Of a DNA stretch of 17,346 nt, positions 6,737 to 13,572 are shown one piece after another. Source of the stretch: Moorella sp. UBA4076 (lineage in GTDB: Bacteria; Bacillota; DSM-521; Neomoorellales; Neomoorellaceae); the NCBI GenBank assembly GCA_002383405.1, contig DFYS01000109.1:2308-19653 (forward strand). The letters are read 5' to 3'. Under the pieces are notes generated by a model. It searched no databases. It worked only from the letters and a program-made list of their open reading frames with translations, and was not told the origin of the DNA. The number at the start of each line of letters is the position of its first letter. Within the stretch, counting starts at the first letter, position 1. The position numbers were made by a program, and so were the translations under genes.

Positions 6737-7648
6737 TCAGTTCGTAGGCTCTTTACTGCGGCCTGGCCTGTCCCCGCCGCTAAGCTGCTGCCAGGTTACC
6801 CCCGCCAGGATCAGCACCCCGCCCAGAAGCTGGTAGGGGTGCAGCCTTTCACCCAGAAGCAAAAACCCTAAAGCAGCCGTAACGGCTGGCTCCAGGGTGG
6901 ATATGATGGCCACCCTGGAGGCGCCGATATACTTAAGGCTCAAGGCTACAGCCAGATAAGCGAAAACCGTGCAGACAAGGGCCAGAAACAGAATGGCCAG
7001 CCCGGCCCGGCTGTCAAAAGCCAGCTTGAAACTGCCGGTTGCCAGGGCGAGGAGAAGGAACACCGGGGCGATCACGAGCATCGTCCAGGCATTAAGGGTG
7101 AGGGGTTCCAGGCGTTTCAGCAGGCTGGCCTGGCCGATTAGAAAAACACCGTTACTCAGGGCTGCCAGGAGCGCTGCTGCTACCCCCCGCGGGTCGAGGG
7201 AATCCATGGGGAAACCCAGGATAACGAGTAAACCGGCTAAAGTCAGCCCCAGAGCTCCTATTCTGGCCCTGGTCAGGGTTTCATGCAGAAAGATGGCTGC
7301 CAGTATGACTACCACCACCGGGTAGATATAGAAAAAGAGGATGGCTACGGCAGCCGGGATGCGCTGAAAGGCATAAAATAACAGTAAAACCGTCGTCGCC
7401 TGCCCGCCCAGGGCCAGGATCACTACCCGGCCCAGGGTCGGCCGGTCCATGTGCCACTGCAGGCGTAAGGCTACCATAATCAGCCCGAATATGATGGCCG
7501 CGAGCCAAAAACGCAGGGCCAGGGTGGTAAGGATATTGGCGCCGCCAGCATAGGCCAGTTTGGCGGCTATTCCTTCCGCGCCCAGGGCGGCAGCGCCCAG
7601 GGCGGCCAGGAGTAGCCCCCTCTGCTGGGAGTGTTTCCCCCCCGCCAT
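6737..7648 (-). CDS. EamA-family (DMT) transporter
   Basis: This inner-membrane drug/metabolite transporter has 303 residues and ten predicted helices in two EamA repeats, about residues 12-140 and 150-290. Typical EamA segments are ALRFWLAAIIFGLI, ILFFYIYPVVVVILAAIFLHETL (end of repeat 1) and RVAIISTLEPAVTAALGFLLLGERL (end of repeat 2, with the LEPxxxAxxGxxxLGE signature). Substrates in the family range from amino acids to nucleotides and cannot be predicted here. A TTG lies just before the ATG; I choose ATG 7646-7648 because it overlaps the stop of a short upstream frame (TGATG) and could be translationally coupled. It is upstream of, and probably cotranscribed with, the YbaK-type gene. Confidence 0.88.
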   Translation of the reverse strand: MAGGKHSQQRGLLLAALGAAALGAEGIAAKLAYAGGANILTTLALRFWLAAIIFGLIMVALRLQWHMDRPTLGRVVILALGGQATTVLLLFYAFQRIPAAVAILFFYIYPVVVVILAAIFLHETLTRARIGALGLTLAGLLVILGFPMDSLDPRGVAAALLAALSNGVFLIGQASLLKRLEPLTLNAWTMLVIAPVFLLLALATGSFKLAFDSRAGLAILFLALVCTVFAYLAVALSLKYIGASRVAIISTLEPAVTAALGFLLLGERLHPYQLLGGVLILAGVTWQQLSGGDRPGRSKEPTN

Positions 7649-7701
7649 CAATCTTTAGTTATCATCCCATAGGTCATTGCTGCCTTAAAGCCTCCATTCA
7701 T
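7648..7701 (-). CDS. Possible 17-residue leader peptide coupled to the EamA gene
   Basis: A short frame (MNGGFKAAMTYGMITKD) starts at ATG 7699-7701, preceded by AGGGA at short spacing. Its TGA shares one base with the EamA ATG. The EamA start itself has no strong ribosome binding site, so coupling through this frame is plausible. It matches no family I know and may be chance. Confidence 0.3.
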   Translation of the reverse strand: MNGGFKAAMTYGMITKD

Positions 7702-7753
7702 TTTTCCCTGTATAATCTGCATCTCCCGTTTCATGTTACTTTATATTACCTGT

Positions 7754-7771
7754 CCTTACGGCTTCAAAACT
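7754..7771. repeat. Inverted copy of the 18-bp sequence at 1-18
   Basis: CCTTACGGCTTCAAAACT is the exact reverse complement of bases 1-18. It lies in the intergenic region between the EamA operon and the peroxiredoxin gene. Confidence 0.5.
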
Positions 7772-7882
7772 GCAATAAAAAACAAGTTGTTTAGGCCGCC
7801 ATAGCCAGCAAGGGAAAAATGGTCACGCCGGCAAGATTAGGTTGTGGGCGGAGCCCGCATTGGTTAAAAAAAAGTCGCGCTT

Positions 7883-8494
7883 TCACACTGTGCCTACCTT
7901 CTCAAAATCCCGCTCAACGCCGGGATCCCCGGGTTGCCACCCCGGCGGTACGCCCAGCCCGGTACGCTGGTAAAATTGAAGTCCCTGGAGTACCCGGACG
8001 ATCTCATCAACGTTACGGCCTACCTCGCGGGGGTAAACATGCCAGAAAGTGACTGTTTGTGGGGCCGGGGTGATGATAAATGTCGCCCGGTAGGCAATCC
8101 CCGTGCTTTCATCCAGAACCTCGTAGAGGCGGGAGACGGCGTGGGTACGGTCGGCGACCAGGGGGTAATTCACCCGACGCGCTGACGGGGAAATACGGGT
8201 AAAGACCTTGTGGCTGAAGATACTATCAGTGCTGATGCCTAAAACCTCGGCGTTCAGGCTGCGGAAAGTGGCATAACGGTCCGCCACGGCGGCCAGCTCA
8301 AGGGGTCAAACAAAGGTAAAGTCGCTGGCATAAAAAAAGAGGACCGTCCACATGCGGCCGAATTCTGATAGCCGTACCTGCGCCTGGCGGCCTTGCACCA
8401 GGGCCTCAGCGATAAAGTCCGGCGCCGGACCATCACGCCGGATGCGTTCAGAAGAAAAGCCGGTGGTTTCTGCGGTTATTGTAGTCACATTCAT
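7883..8494 (-). CDS. Selenocysteine-containing peroxiredoxin (predicted; in-frame UGA at the peroxidatic site)
   Basis: This AhpC/TSA-type peroxiredoxin would reduce hydroperoxides using thiol donors. One uninterrupted frame spans 203 residues except for a single TGA at 8306-8308, residue 63. The context FFYASDFTFV-U-PLELAAVADRY aligns with the peroxidatic FFYPxDFTFVCPTE; the UGA is exactly at the catalytic Cys, and Thr three residues before is kept. The active-site Arg (YRATFII) and the C-terminal GWQPGD are present. No Cys occurs anywhere, so it would be a one-selenocysteine enzyme. A SECIS-like hairpin follows the UGA. GGAGG lies 1 nt from ATG 8492-8494 but 7 nt from the in-frame GTG at 8488, so the real start may be 8488. 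The alternative, a nonsense pseudogene, fits less well because nothing else is damaged. Note Ala and Leu replacing usual Pro and Thr near the site. Confidence 0.78.
8275..8305 (-). promoter_or_regulatory. SECIS-like hairpin downstream of the UGA
   Basis: The minus-strand RNA after the UGA contains GG-CCGCC-GU-GGCGG-A-CC, a stem of seven pairs with one bulged A. If the innermost pair opens, the loop is CGUG with GU at the tip. The loop lies about 17 nt after the UGA. Bacterial SECIS elements are short hairpins just 3' of the UGA with a G/GU-bearing apical loop, so position and form fit. It lies within coding sequence as in other bacteria. Confidence 0.6.
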
Positions 8495-8554
8495 CCCTCC
8501 AGTCCCGCCCCGCTGGCTCCCGGGCTAGCATCGCCGCCGGCGGGGACGGCGTTT

Positions 8555-8582
8555 AGTATAATATATTGAACCAGAGGGTAAA
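8555..8582 (-). promoter_or_regulatory. Candidate promoter of the peroxiredoxin gene
   Basis: On the minus strand TTTACC (8577-8582) and TATACT (8555-8560) are 16 nt apart. The start codon is about 60 nt downstream, and the leader holds a CCGCCGGCGG palindrome. The elements are moderately good matches. Confidence 0.4.
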
Positions 8583-8609
8583 TTGTGCCAACATCCCCCT
8601 TTATCGCTT

Positions 8610-8795
8610 TCAGTTCAGCCCGGAGTGGTAATCCATCTTCCATTTGAGACGCGATAGATACTGTGCCCGCGTCCGGGGATCCTGGCTCAGCCGTTCCCAC
8701 TCCCGCACCGCTTTGGGCATTACTGGTTTGAAAATAAAATCGTTTTTGGGATCAAGGCGTTCGTATTGTTTTTGCTTTTTCTCTTTGTCGGCCAC
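8610..8795 (-). pseudogene. Internally deleted Rpn-family gene (N-motif fused to distal sequence)
   Basis: A 61-residue frame opens at GTG 8793-8795, with GGAG 8 nt upstream. The first 23 residues (MADKEKKQKQYERLDPKNDF then IFK) are the N-terminus of a full-length Rpn nuclease, normally continuing into FGxE and the PD-(D/E)XK core. Instead it passes directly to VREWERLSQDPRTRAQYLSR, which resembles the distal helical part of another Rpn subgroup, and stops at 8610. The nuclease core is missing. The orientation is opposite to the Rpn frame at 9041-9820, and the two do not reconstitute one gene. It is most likely a relic. Confidence 0.55.
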
Positions 8796-8860
8796 GGTTT
8801 TGCTCCTTCTCCCGGTGCGGTCGTCTGCTTTGAGCGTGTTCTGACTGTTGCTGCTGTCTT

Positions 8861-8866
8861 ATTATA
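8861..8866 (-). promoter_or_regulatory. Possible -10 box for the minus-strand Rpn fragment
   Basis: A perfect TATAAT on the minus strand lies 65 nt upstream of the GTG at 8795. No good -35 box is seen at the right distance. Confidence 0.3.
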
Positions 8867-9442
8867 CCATGGTTTGCTTCCGGCCGGAAAGATGAAAATC
8901 TCACCTGCCGCCGTTCCCCGGAGCATATCTGAGACATCACACATCCAAATATTTTGACTCCAGTCAGATCTCTATTGATATCCATAAAGTCGCTGTTAAT
9001 CTGCCGCAGGCCAAGCTTTTCAAAGGTGTAGTGACCATAAAAGCAAAATTTACCTGCAGCGGAAATCCTGTCGCACGTCCTCGCCCGCACGGAAGCAGGC
9101 ACCCTTATCAACATTGAAGTCCAGGTAGCCAACCAGTATAATATCGATAAAAGGACTATGTACTACTGGGCGGGGTTGTACCACGGCCAGCTGACCAGCG
9201 GTCAGCAGTTTGCCGCGTTATGTAAGACCGTGACCATCAATATCCTGGCCTTCAACTGGTTCCGGAGAGACGAACGCTACCACCGCAGCTTCCATGTCCG
9301 GGACGATGCTAATGGCGAGCTTTTATGTGACGACCTGGAGATCCACTTTCTTGAACTGGGGAAAATAAAAACCCTCCCGCACCAGCCGCAGGACGCCCTG
9401 GAAGCGTGGATGCTGTACTTAAACAACCTGGAAGGAGAAGTG

Positions 9443-9820
9443 ATGGAGGCGATGGCCATGGAATACCCGGGTATTAAGAAAGCGTTGACCATCGAGCAAG
9501 CCTTCTGGCAGAGCAAGCAGGAACGCCGGCTCTACGAGTTGCGGGAGAAGGCCATCCGGGATGAGATCTCCGCTCTCGCCGGCGCCAGGGCTGAAGGCGA
9601 GGCTAGAGGCGAGGCCAGAGGCGAGGCTAAAGGTATTGCTACGGCTCAAGAAGCTATCTGCAAGTACCTGGACGCGAGGTTTGGCAGGGCCTCCCGGGAA
9701 CTGCGGGGGCGCGTCAGGCAGATTGACAGGCTGGATACCCTGGATAAAATCATTAACCAGATTTACACTGCCGGTTCGCTGGCAGAGGCGCAGGCCGTAA
9801 TTGACGGAAACGCGAAGTGA
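9443..9820 (+). CDS. Predicted intragenic short Rpn product (RpnS-like antitoxin)
   Basis: In frame within the Rpn pseudogene, ATG 9443 is preceded by GGAAGGAG at 5-nt spacing, one of the best ribosome binding sites in the window. Translation would give 125 residues containing only the C-terminal domain (MEAMAMEYPGIKKALTIEQA, a charged helix, ARGE repeats, then KYLDARFG and a helical tail). In E. coli, rpn genes make a short protein from an internal start that inhibits the full-length nuclease; this frame has the same architecture. The DNA block shared with 1762-2132 begins one base after this ATG's A, so the unit duplicated is this short frame plus its 3' hairpin. Confidence 0.6.
   Translation: MEAMAMEYPGIKKALTIEQAFWQSKQERRLYELREKAIRDEISALAGARAEGEARGEARGEAKGIATAQEAICKYLDARFGRASRELRGRVRQIDRLDTLDKIINQIYTAGSLAEAQAVIDGNAK
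9444..9820 (+). repeat. Rpn C-terminal repeat block, copy 2
   Basis: This is the near-identical direct repeat of 1762-2132, about 7.7 kb away. The two differ mainly in the 12-nt ARGE/EARG codon repeats and the following few codons (GRQTAICK here replaced by GIATAQEAICK). Confidence 0.9.
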
Positions 9821-9834
9821 ACATCGAAGAATAC

Positions 9835-9880
9835 AGGGACGGTTCTACTGTTTGCAGACACAAACAAGAGAACCGTCCCT
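9835..9880. repeat. REP-like hairpin, copy 2
   Basis: Arms AGGGACGGTTCTACTGTTTG and CAAACAAGAGAACCGTCCCT flank the loop CAGACA. It is almost identical to 2146-2191 and in the same position, about 15 bases after the stop of an Rpn frame. The outer 11 pairs are perfect; the mismatches are in the middle of the arms. Confidence 0.75.
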
Positions 9881-10350
9881 TTGCCTTTTTAGGATCCTTT
9901 TACGTAAAATAGGAGATGCGGCCGGGAATACAGGCCACGAACATAAGCCGGTCGGATAACCTGCTCTTCCCGGGCTTAACCGGCCGTGGTACTAAAAGCT
10001 ACGGCAGGATGCCTGGGCTGCCAGCCAGGTCAGTTGCTTCCGGAGCGGCAAAATAGCGGAGTTAATGCAATCCGCCTTTAGGCCCTTAAGTCCGAACATC
10101 TTCGCAAAGTGGAAGCAGCTCCTGCCTCCTGCCCCTTCTCTACCGCCTCAGCCTGACCGCTTTTATAGTCGCCACCTGGCAAACCCTCAGCGACCCAGCA
10201 ACTATCGAACTGGAAATCGTCCTAATATAAATTATATTGCTGGAACACCTCCTGGGCAAGCACGGCTACCTGGAAAGGCTTTGAAGCAGGCTGCCAAACT
10301 CTTGATTGCCCAAAGCCGTCGTAAGCCCCGAGCATAATGCCGCAACAGCC
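9881..10350. other. Intergenic stretch with no supported gene
   Basis: About 470 bases lie between the second REP-like hairpin and the 3' end of the decayed permease. Open frames here have no convincing ribosome binding site or family motif. One plus-strand frame around 10110-10280 looks protein-like in places (VATWQTLSDPATIELEIVLI) but has several stops, and I cannot name it. It may be a heavily decayed gene. Confidence 0.35.
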
Positions 10351-11562
10351 TTACAGGTCCATCCCGTGGAAGCGCTTGCCGGCCATGCCCTCCAGGAAGC
10401 GGGTTGTTACCAGGCCGGCCAGCACCAGCTCCAGGGCCAAGAGAGTCACCATGGCGTTATACCCCTGGCCCAGGCGCGCCAGGAGCAGGGCTGACAGGGC
10501 CAGGATAATAACCAGGGGCAGGGCCAGGACCATAGCGATGAGGCCGTTGAAATTGCTCTTCATGGCCTGCTGGGGATCGACCCAGTCCAGACGGGGATAG
10601 GTGAGATCAACCATCATCCCCAGGGCGGCCAGCGGCCAGCTGCCCAAGAGGCCCAGGGCGAACGTAATAGCCAGGTACGCCGGGGGCAGGTGCAGCACCA
10701 GGTAAAGGATGCCGCTTACCAGGAGGGCTCCGAGCAAGGCGAAGGCCAGGCTGAAGAGAAGTTTCACCCGCACCAGCAGTCGGGCCGCCACCGGCAGGGA
10801 GCGCAGCAGCCAGATAAATCTGCCTTCCCGGGAAATGGCCGTGGGGGCGACGTTGTTGGTAAGGCTCAAAAACATGATCATTCCCGCGTACCCCAGGGCT
10901 ATCCAACCGGCCAGGTGGGGCTGCTGGCTGAGCAGGTTCCAGCCGGTGGAGCCTTTCAGGGATAAGAATGGGATAACGAGTATCACGGGAAAGACGAAAA
11001 TACTGACCAGGCCGTTCATGACAAAGGTCGGCGTCCGCAGGAAGAGCCGCAGCTCCCGCTGCCAGAGGGCAGCGGTAATGCTGGAGGCGGCCAGGGACAC
11101 CGGGACCGGGCGCTGCTGGCGACGCCGGCCCGGTCCTTCCTGGCCGGCCAGGAGATCGCGGAAGTAGACCCGTTCGGCTATCAGCGCCGTCAGGCCTACT
11201 ATCGCCAGGGATAGGGCCGCCAGGAGGGCGAGATTAACCCATCCCGTCCCCTGATCCGGGTTGGCCAGGGCTCCGGCGGCCCAGAGAGCCGGGGGAAAGA
11301 TGCTGCCGATGCGGCCGGCCAGGCCCTGGAAGATATCCAGGTTGCCCCTATAAGCCCCGCCCCCGGAAGAAAGATGCTGGCTGAAGAACTGGAAACCGAT
11401 AGCCAGGATAATCCCAAAGAGGCCCCCCAGCACGCGCAACACATCCCGCTGCCGCGAGAGGTTGGCCACCCGCGCCAGAGCCAGGGTCACGAGGGTGTCC
11501 AGGGCCAGGGGCAGAATGGGCAGCGCCGCGCAAAGGCGCTCTCCGGGAACCGGCCCAAGCCC
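10351..11562 (-). pseudogene. ABC exporter permease, N-terminally truncated
   Basis: This is the membrane subunit of a second ABC-2-like exporter. The intact part covers about 403 codons from 11562, of which 379 follow the GTG at 11490. It starts inside a membrane segment (ERLCAALPILPLALDTLVTL) rather than at a plausible N-terminus, and an in-frame TGA at 11563-11565 closes the frame. The family's first half, about 170 residues with the first P-V-S type motif, is missing. The second half is complete, including SREGRFIWLLRSLP, the counterpart of REGEAPWVLNSVP in the permease at 2327-4186. A short frame-shifted piece (MKIAALYEGLG) just upstream may be residual sequence. It is unlikely to form a working permease. 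Confidence 0.65.
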
Positions 11563-11704
11563 TCATACAATGCCGCTATTTTCATCCTTATGCTGGTGCC
11601 GCCGGGGTGATATGGGCGTCTATCAGGAGTGCTATTTCCCCACCAGGCATCACTTCTCGTCTTATCCCTGTACGAACGGCCCAGCTTTTACGCTAAACGG
11701 GGCA

Positions 11705-12104
11705 TTAGATAACTTTCTCCGGCAGGAGGTCGGCGCCGGTGATCTCCAGGAAGATCTGCTCCAGGGTTTCCTCACCCTGGGAATGGCGGGCCTTGATCTC
11801 TTCCATAGTTCCCAGGGTCACCAGCCGGCCTTTGTTAATAATCCCCACCCGGTCGCAGAGGCGCTCAGCCACCTCCAGGATGTGGGTGGAGAAAAAGACC
11901 GTATAGCCGGCGTCGCAGTGGCGGCGCAGGATGTCTTTCATCAGGTAGGCGGAACGGGGGTCCAGGCCGACCATCGGTTCGTCCAGAATAAGCACCGGCG
12001 GCTGATGGATTAACGCTCCCATGAGGACCAGCTTTTGCCGCATGCCGTGGGAGTAGCTCTGGATGCTATCCCCCAGAACATCCTGGAGTTCAAAGGTGGC
12101 CGCG
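11705..12104 (-). pseudogene. ABC transporter ATP-binding protein, 5' end deleted
   Basis: This is the distal half of an ABC ATPase that once preceded the permease at 10351-11562. It retains signature YSHGMRQK, Walker B VLILDEP, D-loop GLDPRSA, H-loop STHIL and the tail GEETLEQIFLEITGADL. It closely resembles the intact ATPase at 4183-4977. Walker A and Q-loop are absent. Recognisable ATPase sequence begins at about FELQDVLGDS; upstream of about 12104 the DNA is instead the plus-strand LysM gene. The residues an automatic call would add before that (NGEILAGINNIAAKI) are antisense to the LysM domain. It cannot hydrolyse ATP. Confidence 0.8.
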
Positions 12105-12952
12105 ACTTGAAGGCCAGCAATAATCTTGGCAGCGATATTATTAATCCCGGCCAAGATCTCACCATTCCCGGCGGCGCCCCTCCTCAAGCCCCTGATTATA
12201 CCACTCTACAGTAGCAGATCCAGAACTACCTGGCGGACAAGCCCGGGACCTATGGCGTCTACTTTAAAGACCTGGCCTCCGGCCAGTCCTTCGGCATCAA
12301 TGCTGGCACTCCCCTGCCGGCAGCCAGCACGGTGAAACTACCGGCCGTCCTCTTCATCAATAGCCTGGTGGACCAGGGTGTCCTCGACTGGCAGCAAAAG
12401 CTGACTTACAACAGTGCTACTGATTACCAGGGCGGTAGCGGCATCTTGCAATTCAGCGTCAAGGATGGGGATGAATTCACCCTGCGTACCTTGACGACCC
12501 TGGCCATTACCACCAGCGACAACATTGCTTACAATATGCTGCGCAATTTCGTCGGCAAAGGGAGCGTCGCCAGTTATATGCAGAGCCTTGGTGGCCAGAC
12601 CGTCTTCCCTGGCGGGCAAAACCTGAGTACCGCCCGGGATATGGCTATCTATATCCAGGCCGCCCTGAATTCTGCCAATACCAGCGCCAATGGCCGCCGG
12701 TTGCTGGACGATATGGCCAATGGCATTTATAATGAAGGTATTCCTTTGCAGATACCCGCCGGTGTTACTGTAGCCCACAAGGAGGGCTTCGTCTGGGGCA
12801 GCCCTGGTGACGCCGGCGTGGTCTTCGGTTCCCGGCCTTTCATAATTACTGTCCTTTCCCAGAATGTCCCCGACCCTGACCAGGGTTTCGCTAATGTCGC
12901 TACGATCACCCGGATGATCTATGACTACCAGGAGAACCTGGCCGGCAAATAA
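12098..12952 (+). pseudogene. LysM domain plus beta-lactamase-fold serine hydrolase, 5' end deleted and one nonsense codon
   Basis: The plus-strand frame opens in the end of a LysM domain (DLKASNNLGSDIINPGQDLT, then IPGG) and a Pro-rich linker. An in-frame TAG follows at 12212-12214, then a beta-lactamase2-type domain (QIQNYLADKPGTYGVYFKDL...). Active-site motif S-T-V-K begins at 12326, SDN follows (TTSDNIAYNML) and KEG replaces KTG (AHKEGFVWG). The segment that should hold the class A Glu166 reads PGGQNLSTARDMA, with no Glu, so a deacylating beta-lactamase is unlikely; a peptidoglycan-directed or inert role fits better. Signal peptide and most of LysM are gone at the junction with the ATPase remnant near 12100. 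A start at GTG 12332 would lie inside the active-site motif and is not credible. Confidence 0.75.
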
Positions 12953-13456
12953 ACAAGCAGCGGAGCGTTTATCGGTGCCGGTTGGTAAGGCGATAACCGT
13001 GACCAAAACTTGCCGTCTCGCCGATATAAGCCCAATTTGCGGCAGCATAGCAGGTGCCGTATTTGTACGTTGATCTAAGCGGGGCTGTGTGATACCATAG
13101 ACCAATAATTCAACAAAAAAGAATCCTGTAATGGAGGATATCGTTTGGCTACTATAACGCCATATGGCTGCAGGCTGTGGGGGGGAGCCCGGTCGCTCCG
13201 CTCCGAGCCGGCGTCGGCGTCCTGGCAGTCATTCCGGCTAGCGGCGGGGTACTCCTGGGCATCTGCCTGGGGGTCAGCTGGGTAATTCTTACCTCCGCCG
13301 GCCGCCTGTTTAGGCACGGGCAATACTCGTGATGGCTACTACGGCCTCTGCGTCGGTTATAACTCTTACTGGGAGTTGTCGATTGTGTATCCATAGCTTT
13401 GCTGAACATTTTCGTGAAGCAGGAAGGCAAAGTGGACTGGAGGTTTTGCCTTCATT
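12953..13456. other. Intergenic stretch with a possible membrane-protein fragment at 13132-13332
   Basis: No complete gene is seen. On the plus strand, 13132-13332 is open for 66 codons and ends in a convincing hydrophobic segment and basic tail (VLAVIPASGGVLLGICLGVS, then WVILTSAGRLFRHGQYS). It has no start codon with a ribosome binding site, so it is likely the 3' end of a lost membrane-protein gene. I do not recognise the family. The rest shows no feature. Confidence 0.3.
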
Positions 13457-13489
13457 ATAAAAAACCCTACCGCCACCTGGCCGGCAGGG
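13457..13489 (-). terminator. Terminator of the SLH-type gene
   Basis: On the minus strand the stem CCCTGCCG / CGGTAGGG (one G-U pair) encloses a 9-nt loop and is followed by TTTTTTAT. It lies about 85 bp after the stop at 13573. Confidence 0.75.
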
Positions 13490-13572
13490 CTGGCTTTCCT
13501 CGTATTCACTTCGCGTCTCCATTAATCGCAGCAACCTGCGCCTCTTTCAGCAAGGCGGCAGTAAGAGGGCTA

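Larger units (their letters stand above)
9041..9820 (+). pseudogene. Rpn-family PD-(D/E)XK nuclease, 5'-truncated
   Basis: This open frame follows a stop at 9038-9040 and encodes about 259 residues of an Rpn protein ('PD-(D/E)XK nuclease family transposase'). It enters within the nuclease core: HVLARTEAGTLINIEVQVAN, where IEVQ supplies the catalytic-type E-x-Q motif, then KRTMYYWAGLYHGQLTSGQQ and TVTINILAFNWF. The conserved C-terminal region and ARGE repeats follow. Roughly the first 70 residues, including the (N)DxxFK motif, are absent. The first ATG inside it, at 9158, has poor ribosome binding and cuts through conserved sequence. Full-length Rpn proteins are DNA endonucleases with recombination or anti-phage roles. 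This copy is probably inactive as a nuclease, but the distal part has its own translation signals (9443-9820). Confidence 0.7.

Noticed and set aside
8254..8494. Reading the peroxiredoxin as two separate genes or as frameshifted
   Set aside because: The two parts are in the same frame (8494 and 8287 differ by a multiple of three) and only one TGA lies between them, at the catalytic position.
8752..9132. 126-codon minus-strand frame overlapping the Rpn fragments
   Set aside because: It covers parts of two genes in other frames and its C-terminal part is low-complexity charged sequence. The middle (RQINSDFMDINRDLTGVKIF) looks protein-like but I could not assign it.
10065..10337. 90-codon plus-strand frame
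   Set aside because: It has no ribosome binding site, unusual Pro/Arg-rich composition and no recognisable motif.
11563..11565. TGA upstream of the truncated permease as another Sec codon
   Set aside because: No homologous sequence continues beyond it in frame and no Cys site is expected; the gene is truncated there.
12212..12214. TAG as a pyrrolysine codon
   Set aside because: It replaces what looks like a Gln in a linker helix, not a methylamine methyltransferase site, in a gene already missing its 5' end.
12332..12952. Beta-lactamase-type gene starting at GTG 12332
   Set aside because: That GTG is the Val inside the active-site STVK motif; homologous sequence continues upstream through the domain start and the LysM linker.
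12338..13105. 255-codon minus-strand open frame
   Set aside because: It is antisense to the recognisable beta-lactamase-fold domain (STVK, SDN) and has no family features.
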